Assembly: GCF_009362785.1 (NCBI RefSeq)
Contig: NZ_WHNQ01000041.1
Coordinates: 1 to 48,079, forward strand
Direction of reading: 5' to 3'
From: Paraburkholderia atlantica
Lineage (GTDB): Bacteria; Pseudomonadota; Gammaproteobacteria; Burkholderiales; Burkholderiaceae
DNA: 48,079 nt
Below the pieces are notes generated by a model, which saw only the letters and a list, made by a program, of their open reading frames with translations, did no database searches and was not told the origin of the DNA. Shown here one piece after another: positions 36,495 through 44,880 of the stretch (the first letter of the stretch is position 1; each line of letters opens with the position of its first letter). The position numbers were made by a program, and so were the translations under genes.

Positions 36495-36535
36495 AATTCG
36501 TTAGACTGCGTCACCTTATTAACCACTAACGAATT
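36495..36535. repeat. Perfect 10-bp inverted repeat with 21-base spacer
   Basis: AATTCGTTAG at 36495-36504 and its exact reverse complement at 36526-36535. It lies in the gene-poor region where composition changes. It could be an insertion-element end, a recombination site or a hairpin; there is nothing to decide between these. Confidence 0.55.
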
Positions 36536-37423
36536 CGATCGACCAATTTTATTGGATCGTTTCCTGTTTCCGAGACCGCCGACGTTACATATCTATAAGG
36601 CCGCTTTGCCGGTTTCAAGGCACCGCGCCACTTTCCGGCGGTCTCTACTGTGCCTGACTCTTCCACATAGCGGTGGTTATTGTCGCCGGTCCTTCCTCTC
36701 ATGCCGAACCACGCGTTCCAGCGTCGACAAGCCCAAGATCAGAGTGTTCGAGTTCGACTCGACAAAAATGGAAGGTTTCCCGCGTTTTTAGCCAGCAGAG
36801 CTCTTTGTTCTCTTCGCTGTGAAAGTACCGATAGAGGAACTCAGCGAACACAAGGAACGCTACGTTAGGACGCAGCGAGGAATCGCAGTCAGAGTCACAT
36901 CCATGAAGCTCCTCAGAATGCCAGAGCTGCAAGTCCCGCGATCACGTCAAAGCCAATAAAAAGGCCGCCGACCGGAGTGTAACCGATGTCGAGTCTCTGA
37001 TTCTTTCATGGATTTTTTGAACATGTCGTTGTGGCCCCGCTCAAAAGGTTTGTCTGCTTTCGCTGCCGAACGATAGCAGCAGACAGGACCAGTCGTTCCA
37101 CTTGCACCACTGTCTGAATTCCCGACGCCCCTAACGGTAGCGACACAAATTGTCGGAATTGTCCGGTTTGTCTGTTGATGCTATCGGTGAATGGGCTTTA
37201 AGGGCTTTCGAGCTTCTACTTGCTATTGGCGTTGGCTTGTTGGCATAGATTTAGCAATTGAGTATGTGGTTAGGCTAATCTTGTGGGAGTGGGGCTATGC
37301 GTAAGTAATCCAGCTGCTAGGCTCATCCAATGTCGGTGTGACCCTGTATTTGCGCAAATTGATAATTGGCGCCGCTATGTGAAAAAGGCCGCTTCAGTTT
37401 TGAGTGCATTTATGCGATTATTA

Positions 37424-37442
37424 GATAATAAAATTGATTGTG
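37424..37442 (+). promoter_or_regulatory. Fur-box-like sequence upstream of the toxin-like gene
   Basis: Bases 37424-37442 match the 19-base Fur consensus GATAATGATAATCATTATC at 13 positions, the first six consecutively. It lies about 90 bases before the toxin start, where a promoter is expected; TAATAT at 37445-37450 could be a -10 box. Shiga toxin 1 expression is known to be iron-regulated through Fur, which makes the site interesting, but AT-rich DNA gives such matches by chance. Confidence 0.3.
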
Positions 37443-37533
37443 CTTAATATGTGGCAACTTCGCTTAATAAGTAAAGGGGCATCAGGATCGCGAATTTCGT
37501 TTTGAGATGACGCGATATAACGGTGGAGTTTTG

Positions 37534-38466
37534 ATGAAAAAATTCATGAAGGCCATTTTAATTTTGTGGTGTTTTTCGACCTGTTCATTTTTATATGCTG
37601 CCGAATTCAGGGTCGATTTTAGTTCCCCGCAAAAATATGTTCAATCGTTGGGTGCAATTAGAACTGCAATGGGCGATGCGATGTCGCTCGCGAATATCCC
37701 TGGCAATAAAATTTTGTATCAATTAAGGCCCGATGCGTCAAATATTGTAGAGGGGATTACCATTGAAATAATTGGAGTTGGTCCCAATGACCCATCCTCA
37801 AATACAGATGTTAGGTTTGTGATGAACCCATCCGATTTGTACCTGACAGGGTTTATCGTTGCGCGTATATTTTACCGATTTTCTGATTTTTCGGATACAG
37901 CCAGCGGAAGAGTACAGGTGAATGCGCCACGGCGTTTGGCAGATTTCACGGTAAATATGACAGGAGATTCTAGCTATCTCTCGTTGGCAAGGAGTGCCGG
38001 AGTAAGCGCGGATAGAACAGATTTGTCAATCGATAGATATTCACTGATGAAGGGGTATAGGAACCTAATGAATCATGTTTCTTCGACTAGTACGATAAAC
38101 GGAGCGGAGGCAAGGGCCTTGCTATCGTACGCAACAGTGCTATCAGAGGCGGTAAGGTTTCGTAGCATCCAAGGGAGTTTTGCATCGACTGCATTAGGCG
38201 ATGATGCTTTCACTCCATATCGATTGAGTCTCGAAGATTCAAATAGAACTACGCGGTGGGATCGGCTAAGCGATGAAATACGTAAGGTTCAGTACGGCGC
38301 AATAAAAATTGCTACGCATGGCGTGGCCCCGATCTTACTAACAAACGTCAGAGACGTTTTCGGAATGACGACCAGCACGGGCAAGAAGATCGTATCAAAG
38401 ACTCCATCCCTTCCATATAACGATTGTGTTCAGGGTAATATCGGGCGGTGTAATATGGGATTCTGA
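37534..38466 (+). CDS. Shiga toxin A subunit-like secreted ribosome-inactivating protein (rRNA N-glycosylase)
   Basis: 310 residues. A signal peptide (MKKFMKAILILWCF...) ends near YAA-EFRVDF, cleaving after residue 23. The mature part follows the Shiga toxin A1 chain nearly end to end: FRVDFSSPQKYVQSL, DLYLTGFIVARIFYRFSDF, GDSSYLSLARSAGVS, ATVLSEAVRFRSIQGSF and RWDRLSDEI. The five active-site residues of Stx1 (Tyr77, Tyr114, Glu167, Arg170, Trp203) correspond to Tyr103, Tyr148, Glu205, Arg208 and Trp242. The family removes one adenine from the sarcin-ricin loop of 23S/28S rRNA, chiefly in eukaryotic ribosomes. The tail after the A1 core is shorter than in StxA, with Cys298 and Cys306 close together rather than a long loop. 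ATG 37534 has GGTGGAG five bases upstream. Codon use is AT-rich, unlike the surrounding genes. Confidence 0.93.
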   Translation: MKKFMKAILILWCFSTCSFLYAAEFRVDFSSPQKYVQSLGAIRTAMGDAMSLANIPGNKILYQLRPDASNIVEGITIEIIGVGPNDPSSNTDVRFVMNPSDLYLTGFIVARIFYRFSDFSDTASGRVQVNAPRRLADFTVNMTGDSSYLSLARSAGVSADRTDLSIDRYSLMKGYRNLMNHVSSTSTINGAEARALLSYATVLSEAVRFRSIQGSFASTALGDDAFTPYRLSLEDSNRTTRWDRLSDEIRKVQYGAIKIATHGVAPILLTNVRDVFGMTTSTGKKIVSKTPSLPYNDCVQGNIGRCNMGF

Positions 38467-38592
38467 TTGTCTTTCGCGTGTTCTTACGTAGTCGCGATTT
38501 GTTTGAATTCGGTAGATGGGGGCGCCTGTCGGGCTTTTGCGTGGTGATTTTTAATGGGTAGTTAATTTTGAATTTTTACTAGGATGTGCGAA

Positions 38593-38918
38593 ATGTGGGC
38601 CAAAAAATATGTTCTTTGTATTTCGATGGCAGGTGTGATGTTGCCATCTGGTTTGGTATTTGGCGGGGGATATTATCATGAGGGGTATATTTCTAGTCCA
38701 AAAGTAAATCTTCAGGGTGGGGAGTGTGAGATTGGCCTCGCAGGCTCTCAATCTTCCTCCCGTTTCAATGGGGGAAATGGTCGTGCGACGCAAGTATTCG
38801 TCAACCTATGCTGGATATCGCCAGGCACGCTCACGCAATCGAATCGAGGGTCAATGTGACATATGCAGGGCGTGGGACCTATTCGAAGCCCATTTATTTG
38901 AATTTTGGAAAACCATAG
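38593..38918 (+). pseudogene. Small secreted protein gene next to the toxin-like gene, apparently frameshifted
   Basis: From ATG 38593 (AGGA eight bases upstream) the frame gives 88 residues, ending at 38859: a signal peptide MWAKKYVLCISMAGVMLPSG, then YYHEGYISSPKVNLQGGECE and ATQVFVNLCWISPGTLTQS, with Cys45 and Cys73. A 5-base tandem duplication, AATCG at 38837-38841 and 38842-38846, follows TLTQ. With one copy removed, the frame continues as SRVNVTYAGRGTYSKPIYL, NFGKP to a TAG at 38916, giving about 106 residues. The protein shows no similarity that I recognise to StxB, but size, export signal, two cysteines and position make it a candidate partner of the toxin. The 88-residue form could also be genuine. 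Confidence 0.6.
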
Positions 38919-39067
38919 TAGCGCACGGTATCAGACCGGTAATGCCGCACCTTGGATCGCCCGGCGCGGACTTTGTCAAATTGAAGGTCGAGTCCATTAG
39001 ATCGGCAGGATGAAGAAGAGTCAATCGTCTTCCAAGGTTGCGCTTCCCGGCCGCGGTGATCGGCTCC

Positions 39068-39124
39068 GCGGTACGCTGTATCACCGCTTCAATCTGAGCC
39101 TGCGCGAGGTCGATGCGCTACGTA
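39068..39124 (+). pseudogene. Possible IS6-like transposase N-terminal fragment
   Basis: The short stretch LYHRFNLSLREVDAL resembles the beginning of IS6-family transposases (a hydrophobic-RF-x-LS-R-DVE pattern). It is cut off after about 15 residues where the leftward rve-type remnant begins. Too short for certainty. Confidence 0.35.
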
Positions 39125-39159
39125 TCTGTAAGCGATGCCTCACCCTTGCAATTACCCGC

Positions 39160-39977
39160 ACCCATTAGCGGGTAGGTGTCACGCGACCAGTACTTACCAT
39201 GGCCGCGTGAGGCCAGCCTCAACTTCATCCCGATCGCAGCAGCCGAGTGCCTCCGTTTCTTCGATTCGGTGGCTGCGACGGATCGCGCCACATACCCATA
39301 AGGATCAAGCGAGACTGCCGTCGCCTTGGCGGCCCCATGTCGCCCCAAAAAAACGTTGGCACCTTCGCGCAGTGACGGGTCTTGGATTTCAGCTTGAACG
39401 ACGCCTGGAAGAAGTTGATGTAGAGCGGCGAGACCTGCTAAAGGGGGCAAGGATTTCCGTGGCCCTCCAGACCTTGGCGCCTTCCGTAGGCGACCAAGCG
39501 GTGAACGATAGCGCCATTCTTCTGCTAGACCCACGCCTCGTAGTTCTTCTTGTATGCACGCGACCGAGTAAGCTCGATACCCGTCGGTTTGCAGAAGTAG
39601 CACACCGTCTCGTTCATGAAGGCGCTATCGTTGTCGCAATCTAGACCGCGCAGGGGAAACGGCAATGCACTGCGGACCTGCCTAATATGCTCCAGAACGA
39701 ATGCGCCTCTGCGACACGGCCTGACCAGGCATTCGGTTCATCCCGTCGCGATATCAGTCATCACAAGCGTGTGCACGAGCTCGCTGTCGACCTTGCCGCC
39801 ACCACAATGCGGCACGAACTCGATCTCGAAATAACCGGATAGATGACCTGCGACCGGACTCCGCTTTCTCACGTTCGCAGACACCCCACGGACGGCGCTG
39901 CCGGCACCGAATTGTAGCCTGTCCTCCATCAGAATATCGCTGCTGCTTGTTTCCCAAAGGCGGCACGGAGAGAGCAA
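39160..39977 (-). pseudogene. Broken rve-type (DDE integrase core) transposase
   Basis: A single leftward frame reads FEIEFVPHCGGGKVDSELVH, TLVMTDIATG-stop-TECLV, LPFPLRGLDCDNDSAFMNET, ELTRSRAYKKNYEAWV-stop-QKNGAIVHRLVAYGR, then a further stop before SPLYINFFQASFKLK. This matches the integrase catalytic core of a transposase common in Burkholderia. At least three in-frame stops are present, one replacing the catalytic Glu that normally precedes QKNGA. The N-terminal helix-turn-helix half is missing. It abuts the decayed PycTIR gene. Confidence 0.85.
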
Positions 39978-40919
39978 GAATCATTGAGAGATTTTCTGGG
40001 GAAACGGGCAAACGCCTGCGTGTTGAAGCGTTCACGGGCCAGAAGCTCGTCGGCGGCGACAAAGATCTGGCCGCGGAGCTGGCCGACATGGCCGAACTGA
40101 TTCAGGTCAAGGCTTGCGACGTTATCATCCAGCAGGACGCCACCGACAACGACGTGTATTTCATCATCACCGGCGCGTTCGACATCGTCGTCAACCCTAC
40201 GCCGATCCGCCGGCGGTTCCCCGGCGGTTCCCCGGCGATTCGGTCGGAGAGATGGCAGCCGTTGAGCCGATCCAGAAATGGTCTGTGACGGTTCGTGAGG
40301 CAGAGGATTCCCTTGTCGCGAAAATCACGGAACAGTAACTGAGCGAGCTCGGCAGCCGCTATGCAGACCTCTGACGCCGGATGGCAAAAGAACCCTGGAA
40401 ACGCCTGATCGGGGCGCAACCAGATCGTAAACGCGAAGTGCGACAAAATCCGCGTTTTCGTGATTTCGAGCGCTGAGGCGCTTGATGTCTCGCACCTGCT
40501 GCAATCCATGTTCGCACACGACAAGTTCCTGACCGTGCCATGGAACCAGGGGGTGTTCGAGGTCGCAAACGATACGCGCGACGATATCGAACGTGAGCTG
40601 GTTTAGTGCGATTTCGCGGTGGCGATCGCACATGGCGACGACGTCACCAATGCCCGCGTCACCAATGCCCGCGTCACTGAATGGTCGGCGCCCGCGCGAT
40701 AACGTCGGTTTCGAGCTTGGCCTATTCATGGGACGCCTCAGCCGCAAGCGCGCAATCTTGATGGAACCGCGCGGCGAGGGCGTCCAGCTTCCGAGCGACA
40801 TGGCCGGCGTGACGACGATCCGCTACGTCTACGGCGAAAAGAACGATACAGAGGCGAAGTTTGGCCCGGCCGCGACTGCGTTCCGCAAGCACATCATCAG
40901 CCTTGGAACGATTTCCTAA
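39947..40919 (+). pseudogene. pycTIR: Broken PycTIR-like effector (cyclic-nucleotide-binding plus TIR-like domain)
   Basis: The N-terminal cyclic-nucleotide-binding domain is readable: ELADMAELIQVKACDVIIQQ, DATDNDVYFIITGAFDIVVN. An 11-base tandem duplication (40211-40221 and 40222-40232) then shifts the frame; beyond it VGEMAAVEPIQKWSVTVRE follows in the next frame, with stops at 40336 and after. The TIR-like nucleotide-binding part reads KIRVFVISSAEALDVSHLLQ, AHDKFLTVPWNQGVFEVAND, a stop, CDFAVAIAHGDDVTNAR, NVGFELGLFMGRLSRKRAIL and MEPRGEGVQLPSDMAGVTTI, to the stop at 40917. In working systems such effectors destroy NAD+ when cUMP or cCMP binds. This copy cannot be expressed whole. Confidence 0.85.
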
Positions 40920-41014
40920 ATATTCCCGAAATCGATCTCGAAGCCGAAGGTGGGTCGTGCCATGGCCAACTTAGTATTCGACTTACCTTGGGGGCAAACA
41001 AGTGGGGAATATCA

Positions 41015-41600
41015 ATGGCTCTGACCGACGATTTGAAGAAATGGGTTGGTGAAACGTTCACTGGAGAGTACTGGTATCCCTAACCCCGAGGATTCGCGTC
41101 TCAACTCTAGCCACGCGAAAGACCTTAGGCCGCGACCGTCCTTTACGCGGACTTGGACCGACATGGTGAACACCATGAAATGGGAGTTCAGCGCACAAAT
41201 TTATAAGACCTTTTTGAAGTGCGCTTCCGACATCATCAGGAATGAAAGGGGGTGTGATTACTGCCTATAACGGAGACCCAGCAATGGTAGTCTTTACCGG
41301 CGACTCGAAGAATACGTCCGCAGCCGGATGTGCGCTAAAATTTCCTCTACCGTCCTCGACATTACAACTCGCATCACCGCCGATGTCTACAACATGTTGG
41401 CTGACCAGACGAAGTAGACGAATGGCGTTGACATGTGGGCTCCAGAGTATTGGGGGGACATGGGAGTCTGGACATACACATCGACGTGTAAAGGGCAGTC
41501 CAGCCATTGCTAGCATGTCATGGTTGGCACGTGCCATACGGGCAATCTCGATTTTTGGTATTTCTGGTCTCAGGAAACGGGCCGAATCTCACCAATTCCT
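41015..41600 (+). pseudogene. pycC: Broken PycC-like pyrimidine cyclase (class III nucleotidyl cyclase)
   Basis: Starts with MALTDDLKKWVGETF at 41015, which stops at once. PNPEDSRL and AKDL follow in another frame. The metal-binding segment ATVLYADLD is at 41132-41158 in a third frame, then MVNTMKWEFSAQIYKTFLKC, ASDIIRNE and, after another shift, GGVITAYNGDPAMVVFTGDS, KNTSAAGCALK. TVLDITTRITADVYNMLADQ follows in yet another frame, to a stop near 41420. These are the pieces of the Pycsar cyclase that makes cUMP or cCMP on phage infection. Its place about 95 bases after the PycTIR remnant, in the same direction, confirms a former two-gene defence operon. The end is too degraded to place exactly. 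Confidence 0.82.
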
Positions 41601-41746
41601 TTTCTCTGCAACGGCGCTTTTGATCAGATCACGATGATTTTTGCACAGGTTATGCATTTCGGATGCGCCGACCGGCTGCTTTCGCTTCGCGCTAGCGCAA
41701 ACTTTGGTTGGAGTTAAATTCTCGAAACGCTCAAGCTACATTGTGC

Positions 41747-42505
41747 CTACGCATCGCACCAAGCGGCGTCGCGCGACCACACGACACACGCGGCATAACC
41801 GTTCAGGGCACGAAGCCAAACTGCGTCGAGATTCGCAATCAGGTCGCGATTGCACACACTCTCCTCGGAAACTACGATGCTTGGCTCGTGCTGCCCGTCG
41901 CCAAGTACAGAAAACCATGTCATGCCTCCTCCGATGCCGACGCCACGCGCCTTCAACACCGCTTCCTTTGCCGTCCATACGTCATAAAATGCGTCGGTTC
42001 GTCTGTGCATCGGCAATGCGGTTACGTGTGCTTCGTCGCGCGGCGCAAACACCGCTGACGCGAGTTTCCTCCAGTTGAGGTCATTGCGAGCAAATTCGAT
42101 ATCTACACCAACCGTCCGTCGCCGCGCAATTGCGATCAGACCATACTGCTCAGAATGCGAAACGTTGAAGTCGAGTTGCCGACCGGGGCCCCCTTGTATC
42201 GACTTATCGAGACGCGGTCGACCACCGGTGTCTAGCTCGAAACGCAATTCACTTGCCTTCAAATCTGTTCGTTCGGCCAGCAACTGACGCAGCACGACGC
42301 GCGTGATGGCACAACGCAGCGCATCGTCGCGGCGTCGGAAGCGCGCGACCTTTTCACGCTCATCGTCCGAGAGTGGAGCGAATGCGGGACAGTCGAGCGT
42401 CGCGCGAAAATCGAAGGTGATGAAAAAGATCTCAATATCTGCTGCCGAAGCACGTGGTACAGCGAGCTCGCGCACATCGAAAGCCGAGGTTGCTGGGACA
42501 GTCAT
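41747..42505 (-). CDS. Sfp-type 4'-phosphopantetheinyl transferase
   Basis: 252 residues, intact. The two signature motifs are present: VGVDIEFARNDL (Mg-binding Asp and Glu) and YDVWTAKEAVLKARGVGIGGG (the W-x-x-KEA motif). The N-terminal half carries LSDDEREKVARFRRRDDALR and LDFNVSHSEQYGLIAIA, with the His that contacts CoA. It transfers the phosphopantetheine arm from CoA to carrier domains and is needed to activate NRPS proteins such as the one starting at 44881. ATG 42505 is chosen because homology begins near there; no strong ribosome binding site is seen. It is the only intact gene between two stretches of mobile-element debris. Confidence 0.92.
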   Translation of the reverse strand: MTVPATSAFDVRELAVPRASAADIEIFFITFDFRATLDCPAFAPLSDDEREKVARFRRRDDALRCAITRVVLRQLLAERTDLKASELRFELDTGGRPRLDKSIQGGPGRQLDFNVSHSEQYGLIAIARRRTVGVDIEFARNDLNWRKLASAVFAPRDEAHVTALPMHRRTDAFYDVWTAKEAVLKARGVGIGGGMTWFSVLGDGQHEPSIVVSEESVCNRDLIANLDAVWLRALNGYAACVVWSRDAAWCDA

Positions 42506-42520
42506 CAATTCGCTCCGATA

Positions 42521-42680
42521 GTGACGGTACTCTTGACGAGCGAAGCCGCGCCGCAGCGCCGACATGTGATTCGCGATATTTTCAACGCGCTGCGCTGGAT
42601 GGTGCAGGCCGGTGCATCTTGGCGCATGCTCTCGACCAGTTTCCCGCCGTACGAAATGTGCGAGTGCACCGATTGCTATC
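42521..42680 (+). pseudogene. IS5-family transposase N-terminal fragment
   Basis: About 45 residues read SEAAPQRRHVIRDIFNALRW and MVQAGASWRMLSTSFPPYEM, the DUF4096-type N-terminus of IS5-family transposases (normally followed by a Trp-Gln-rich segment). Similarity stops at about 42680, where a leftward IS110-type remnant begins. It overlaps the 5' flank of the PPTase gene. Non-functional fragment. Confidence 0.7.
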
Positions 42681-43560
42681 CGTCGCGCGCGGCGATTGGG
42701 GGCCGTGCCAGCTGTTCGCTGCGAGAACCCAATACGTCAATGACGCTCTCTGGATGATAACGGATCCACGCCCATGCCGTCTCGATCCGTAGTGCCCGCA
42801 CTCTCCGATTGCCTTGATTGCTGATGGCCTTGGCGACCTGGCTCTCACCATTGTCACGAGGCTCAAACCGCCGCCAGAACAGTTCCAGTGCCAGTCGCGA
42901 GCCACCCGGCCCCAATGCCACTCAGGCGTTTGAGGCGATCGATTCGCTTCCGCTCGGCTTCGGGAGGCTCCCGAGCGTCTCCTTTTCCAGTGTCGCCAGT
43001 TACTGCTTAAGGAGCACCAGTTGTTCGCATTCGCGCAACAGCCGTCGCTGAAGTTCCAGTGGTAGTGGCGTACCGTCGTGGCACCGTACCTCGCCGCGTG
43101 CACAGACGTGCGGTGAACTTCCGGCTGTCGACTCGACCCCAGTAACCGAGCGGGACCAGTAGCTTGCACGTGCGCCGCCGGTGTTGCGGGACTTCCCTCT
43201 CCAGTTGCCCACGGTCGCGTATGACGTTGCACGACGTCTCATCGGGCAGCAACGGCACACGGATCGCGTGCATGCGATCCCGTTTACCATGCGGCCAACA
43301 CACGCAGGTTGATGGCCAGCACGATTACTTCCATTCGGTGCGTCTTGTCGCGCTACTTCTGGCGTTCCACAGAGATGCTCGTGGGATCGACAAGACAGCA
43401 TTCGATCCCGCGACCTTGCAAGGCATGACAGATCCAGAACGCGTCTTGGCCGGTCTCATAGCTTGGGCAATCCATAGTTCATCTGGCAACGCCCATTTCT
43501 GCCGCTGCTGTCCAATCAGGGACAGCGCCGCCTACAGACGTGATGCAGCCCGTGACTGCG
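42676..43560 (-). pseudogene. Broken IS110-family transposase
   Basis: Leftward pieces in several frames: GQDAFWICHALQGRGIECCL and VDPTSISVERQKRDKTHRM (IS110 N-terminal region), RVPLLPDETSCNVIRDRGQL (linker), RRLLRECEQLVLLKQQLATL (coiled coil), and a C-terminal transposase_20-like part with SNQGNRRVRALRIETAWAWI and RYHPESV. Stops and frameshifts separate these. This is a different IS110 subgroup from the one at the left edge of the window. Confidence 0.75.
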
Positions 43561-43704
43561 TGACCGTATGCACGGCTGGCCGATCTTAGCTAGCTGGCCA
43601 CCTCATCTCAGCGTTCGATTGCTTGAGAAACTCTTTAAGACTGCAATCTGCGACAGCTTGTCGTTCCATTCTTGCGCGAGTGTGTCGGTGACCGGTCAGT
43701 TACT

Positions 43705-44220
43705 TGGATGGACCAGCATGAAGCGCCGTTGCGCAAGATCTGCGTCGACCTGCGCGCGTTCTATAGCGCGCAGGCGTAACCGATCGGCTTCAGCGTGACG
43801 CGCTTCGATTTCCCTGCGCATCTCCCCTGCCAAGTCATCGGCAGCGGGAGTCATCGACGCGACGATCAACGCGTAAACTGTTTCACCCGATCGGCGCTCC
43901 GTCAATTGACTGGCAGCAAGGTTCTCCAAGAGCGTCTTGTGCTTGATCGCAGACATATTAGGCTTCCTGTCTTCCGCGTAGCGTAACGGAGTCGGAAAAG
44001 CGACCACAACGACTGTAGATGACGCCTCCCTGCAGAACGGGCGCACCCTCGCCAGGTGGCAACGATCGCGCGACTTCAAACCCGCGACCATGCGTCTTGG
44101 GCTCGGGTGCACTAGATAATCGGCTGACCTCAGCCAGCGCTGCCTCGTATTCGCACTCCTCCTCTGATCCGCCCGCAGAAGTCGTTCGATTCATGCTTCT
44201 GGGTCGGGCACTACCGGATG
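43705..44220 (-). pseudogene. Remnant of a large serine recombinase (zinc-ribbon and coiled-coil part)
   Basis: VLQGGVIYSRCGRFSDSV is the recombinase zinc-ribbon start; a stop follows, then YVCDQAQDALGEPCCQSIDG in the same frame, and after a shift ETVYALIVASMTPAADDLAG, RHAEADRLRLRAIERAQVDA and DLAQRRFMLVHPSN. This is the C-terminal recombinase domain pattern found in Burkholderia resolvase-type recombinases. The catalytic N-terminal domain is absent. Debris of a mobile element. Confidence 0.7.
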
Positions 44221-44233
44221 AATAACTCCCCAC

Positions 44234-44880
44234 GCTCTGGAGCTTCCGCCAAATTCGGTGCCGCTCAAAGCCTCAGAAACTGGGGGATATTAGAAAATCG
44301 CTAGGACATCGAAAAAACATTTGATATCAATGCGGTGCACGAACGGTGGCATGATGGTACCCATTCCGTACCGGCTGCAGTGTCTGATTTGCTTTGCGTG
44401 CACAAGGTTTTTCACTGATAGGGGCGCATTCGTGCGTTGGCAGGCGAATTCCAGAAGGTCGGGTACTTTATTCGGGTTTGCAAAAAGTAGTTGCGTTGTC
44501 TTGGCTACGTCGCCGATCGGCGCAAACGCAAATGCATGAGCGGTAGTTTGGGCTGGAGCAAAGGGGGGAGAGATACATCTGCGGGCGGGAATCGTGATGA
44601 AGCGGTGCGCTCAGCTTCTGCTCGCAGTAGGCGTCGACGTGATGCGGATGCGAACGCTTGCCATTCTGACGTGTACGGGAGAAATCGCGACATCAGCAGC
44701 ACCGGATCTTTGTTCGTGAGTCGCAGGGAGCTCGTCAACGCGCCGGCTGTGTCAAATAGCGGGCGCGTGTTCACGAACCCGCATTCGGCGGCAGCATTGC
44801 GTTCGATGCTTTCCGTGGCGGTGTCGTCGTAACGGCGGCACGCTTGGCCAAATGACTTCGGTCTTGGCTGGGAGATTAAG
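44234..44880. other. Region before the NRPS gene without a recognisable gene
   Basis: Short open frames are present, but none shows a family motif. Base composition is intermediate. The final bases (GGGAGATTAAG) hold the NRPS ribosome binding site, so the NRPS promoter probably lies here, but no clear -35/-10 pair is evident. Confidence 0.45.

Larger units (their letters stand above)
35816..37533. other. Long gene-poor stretch before the toxin-like gene
   Basis: About 1.7 kb in which no frame on either strand shows family motifs, good ribosome binding sites or sustained codon bias. Base composition falls from GC-rich at the left to AT-rich from about 37100, marking the edge of foreign DNA. 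A 10-bp inverted repeat at 36495-36535 is listed separately. It may contain degraded genes that I cannot identify. Confidence 0.5.

Noticed and set aside
35816..37533. Possible genes in the gene-poor stretch
   Set aside because: Several frames of 60-200 codons exist, but none has motifs, good start signals or consistent codon use.
38593..38859. Calling the small secreted protein a Shiga toxin B subunit
   Set aside because: Size and position fit, but I see no StxB sequence features; similarity cannot be claimed without a structural or profile search.
39135..39644. A plus-strand open frame of 169 codons
   Set aside because: The opposite strand carries a clear, stop-interrupted rve transposase; the plus frame has no motif of its own.
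40640..40682. Short tandem repeats considered as a CRISPR-like array
   Set aside because: Only two near-identical 15-base units without spacers, inside the broken PycTIR coding sequence; it is a simple in-frame duplication.
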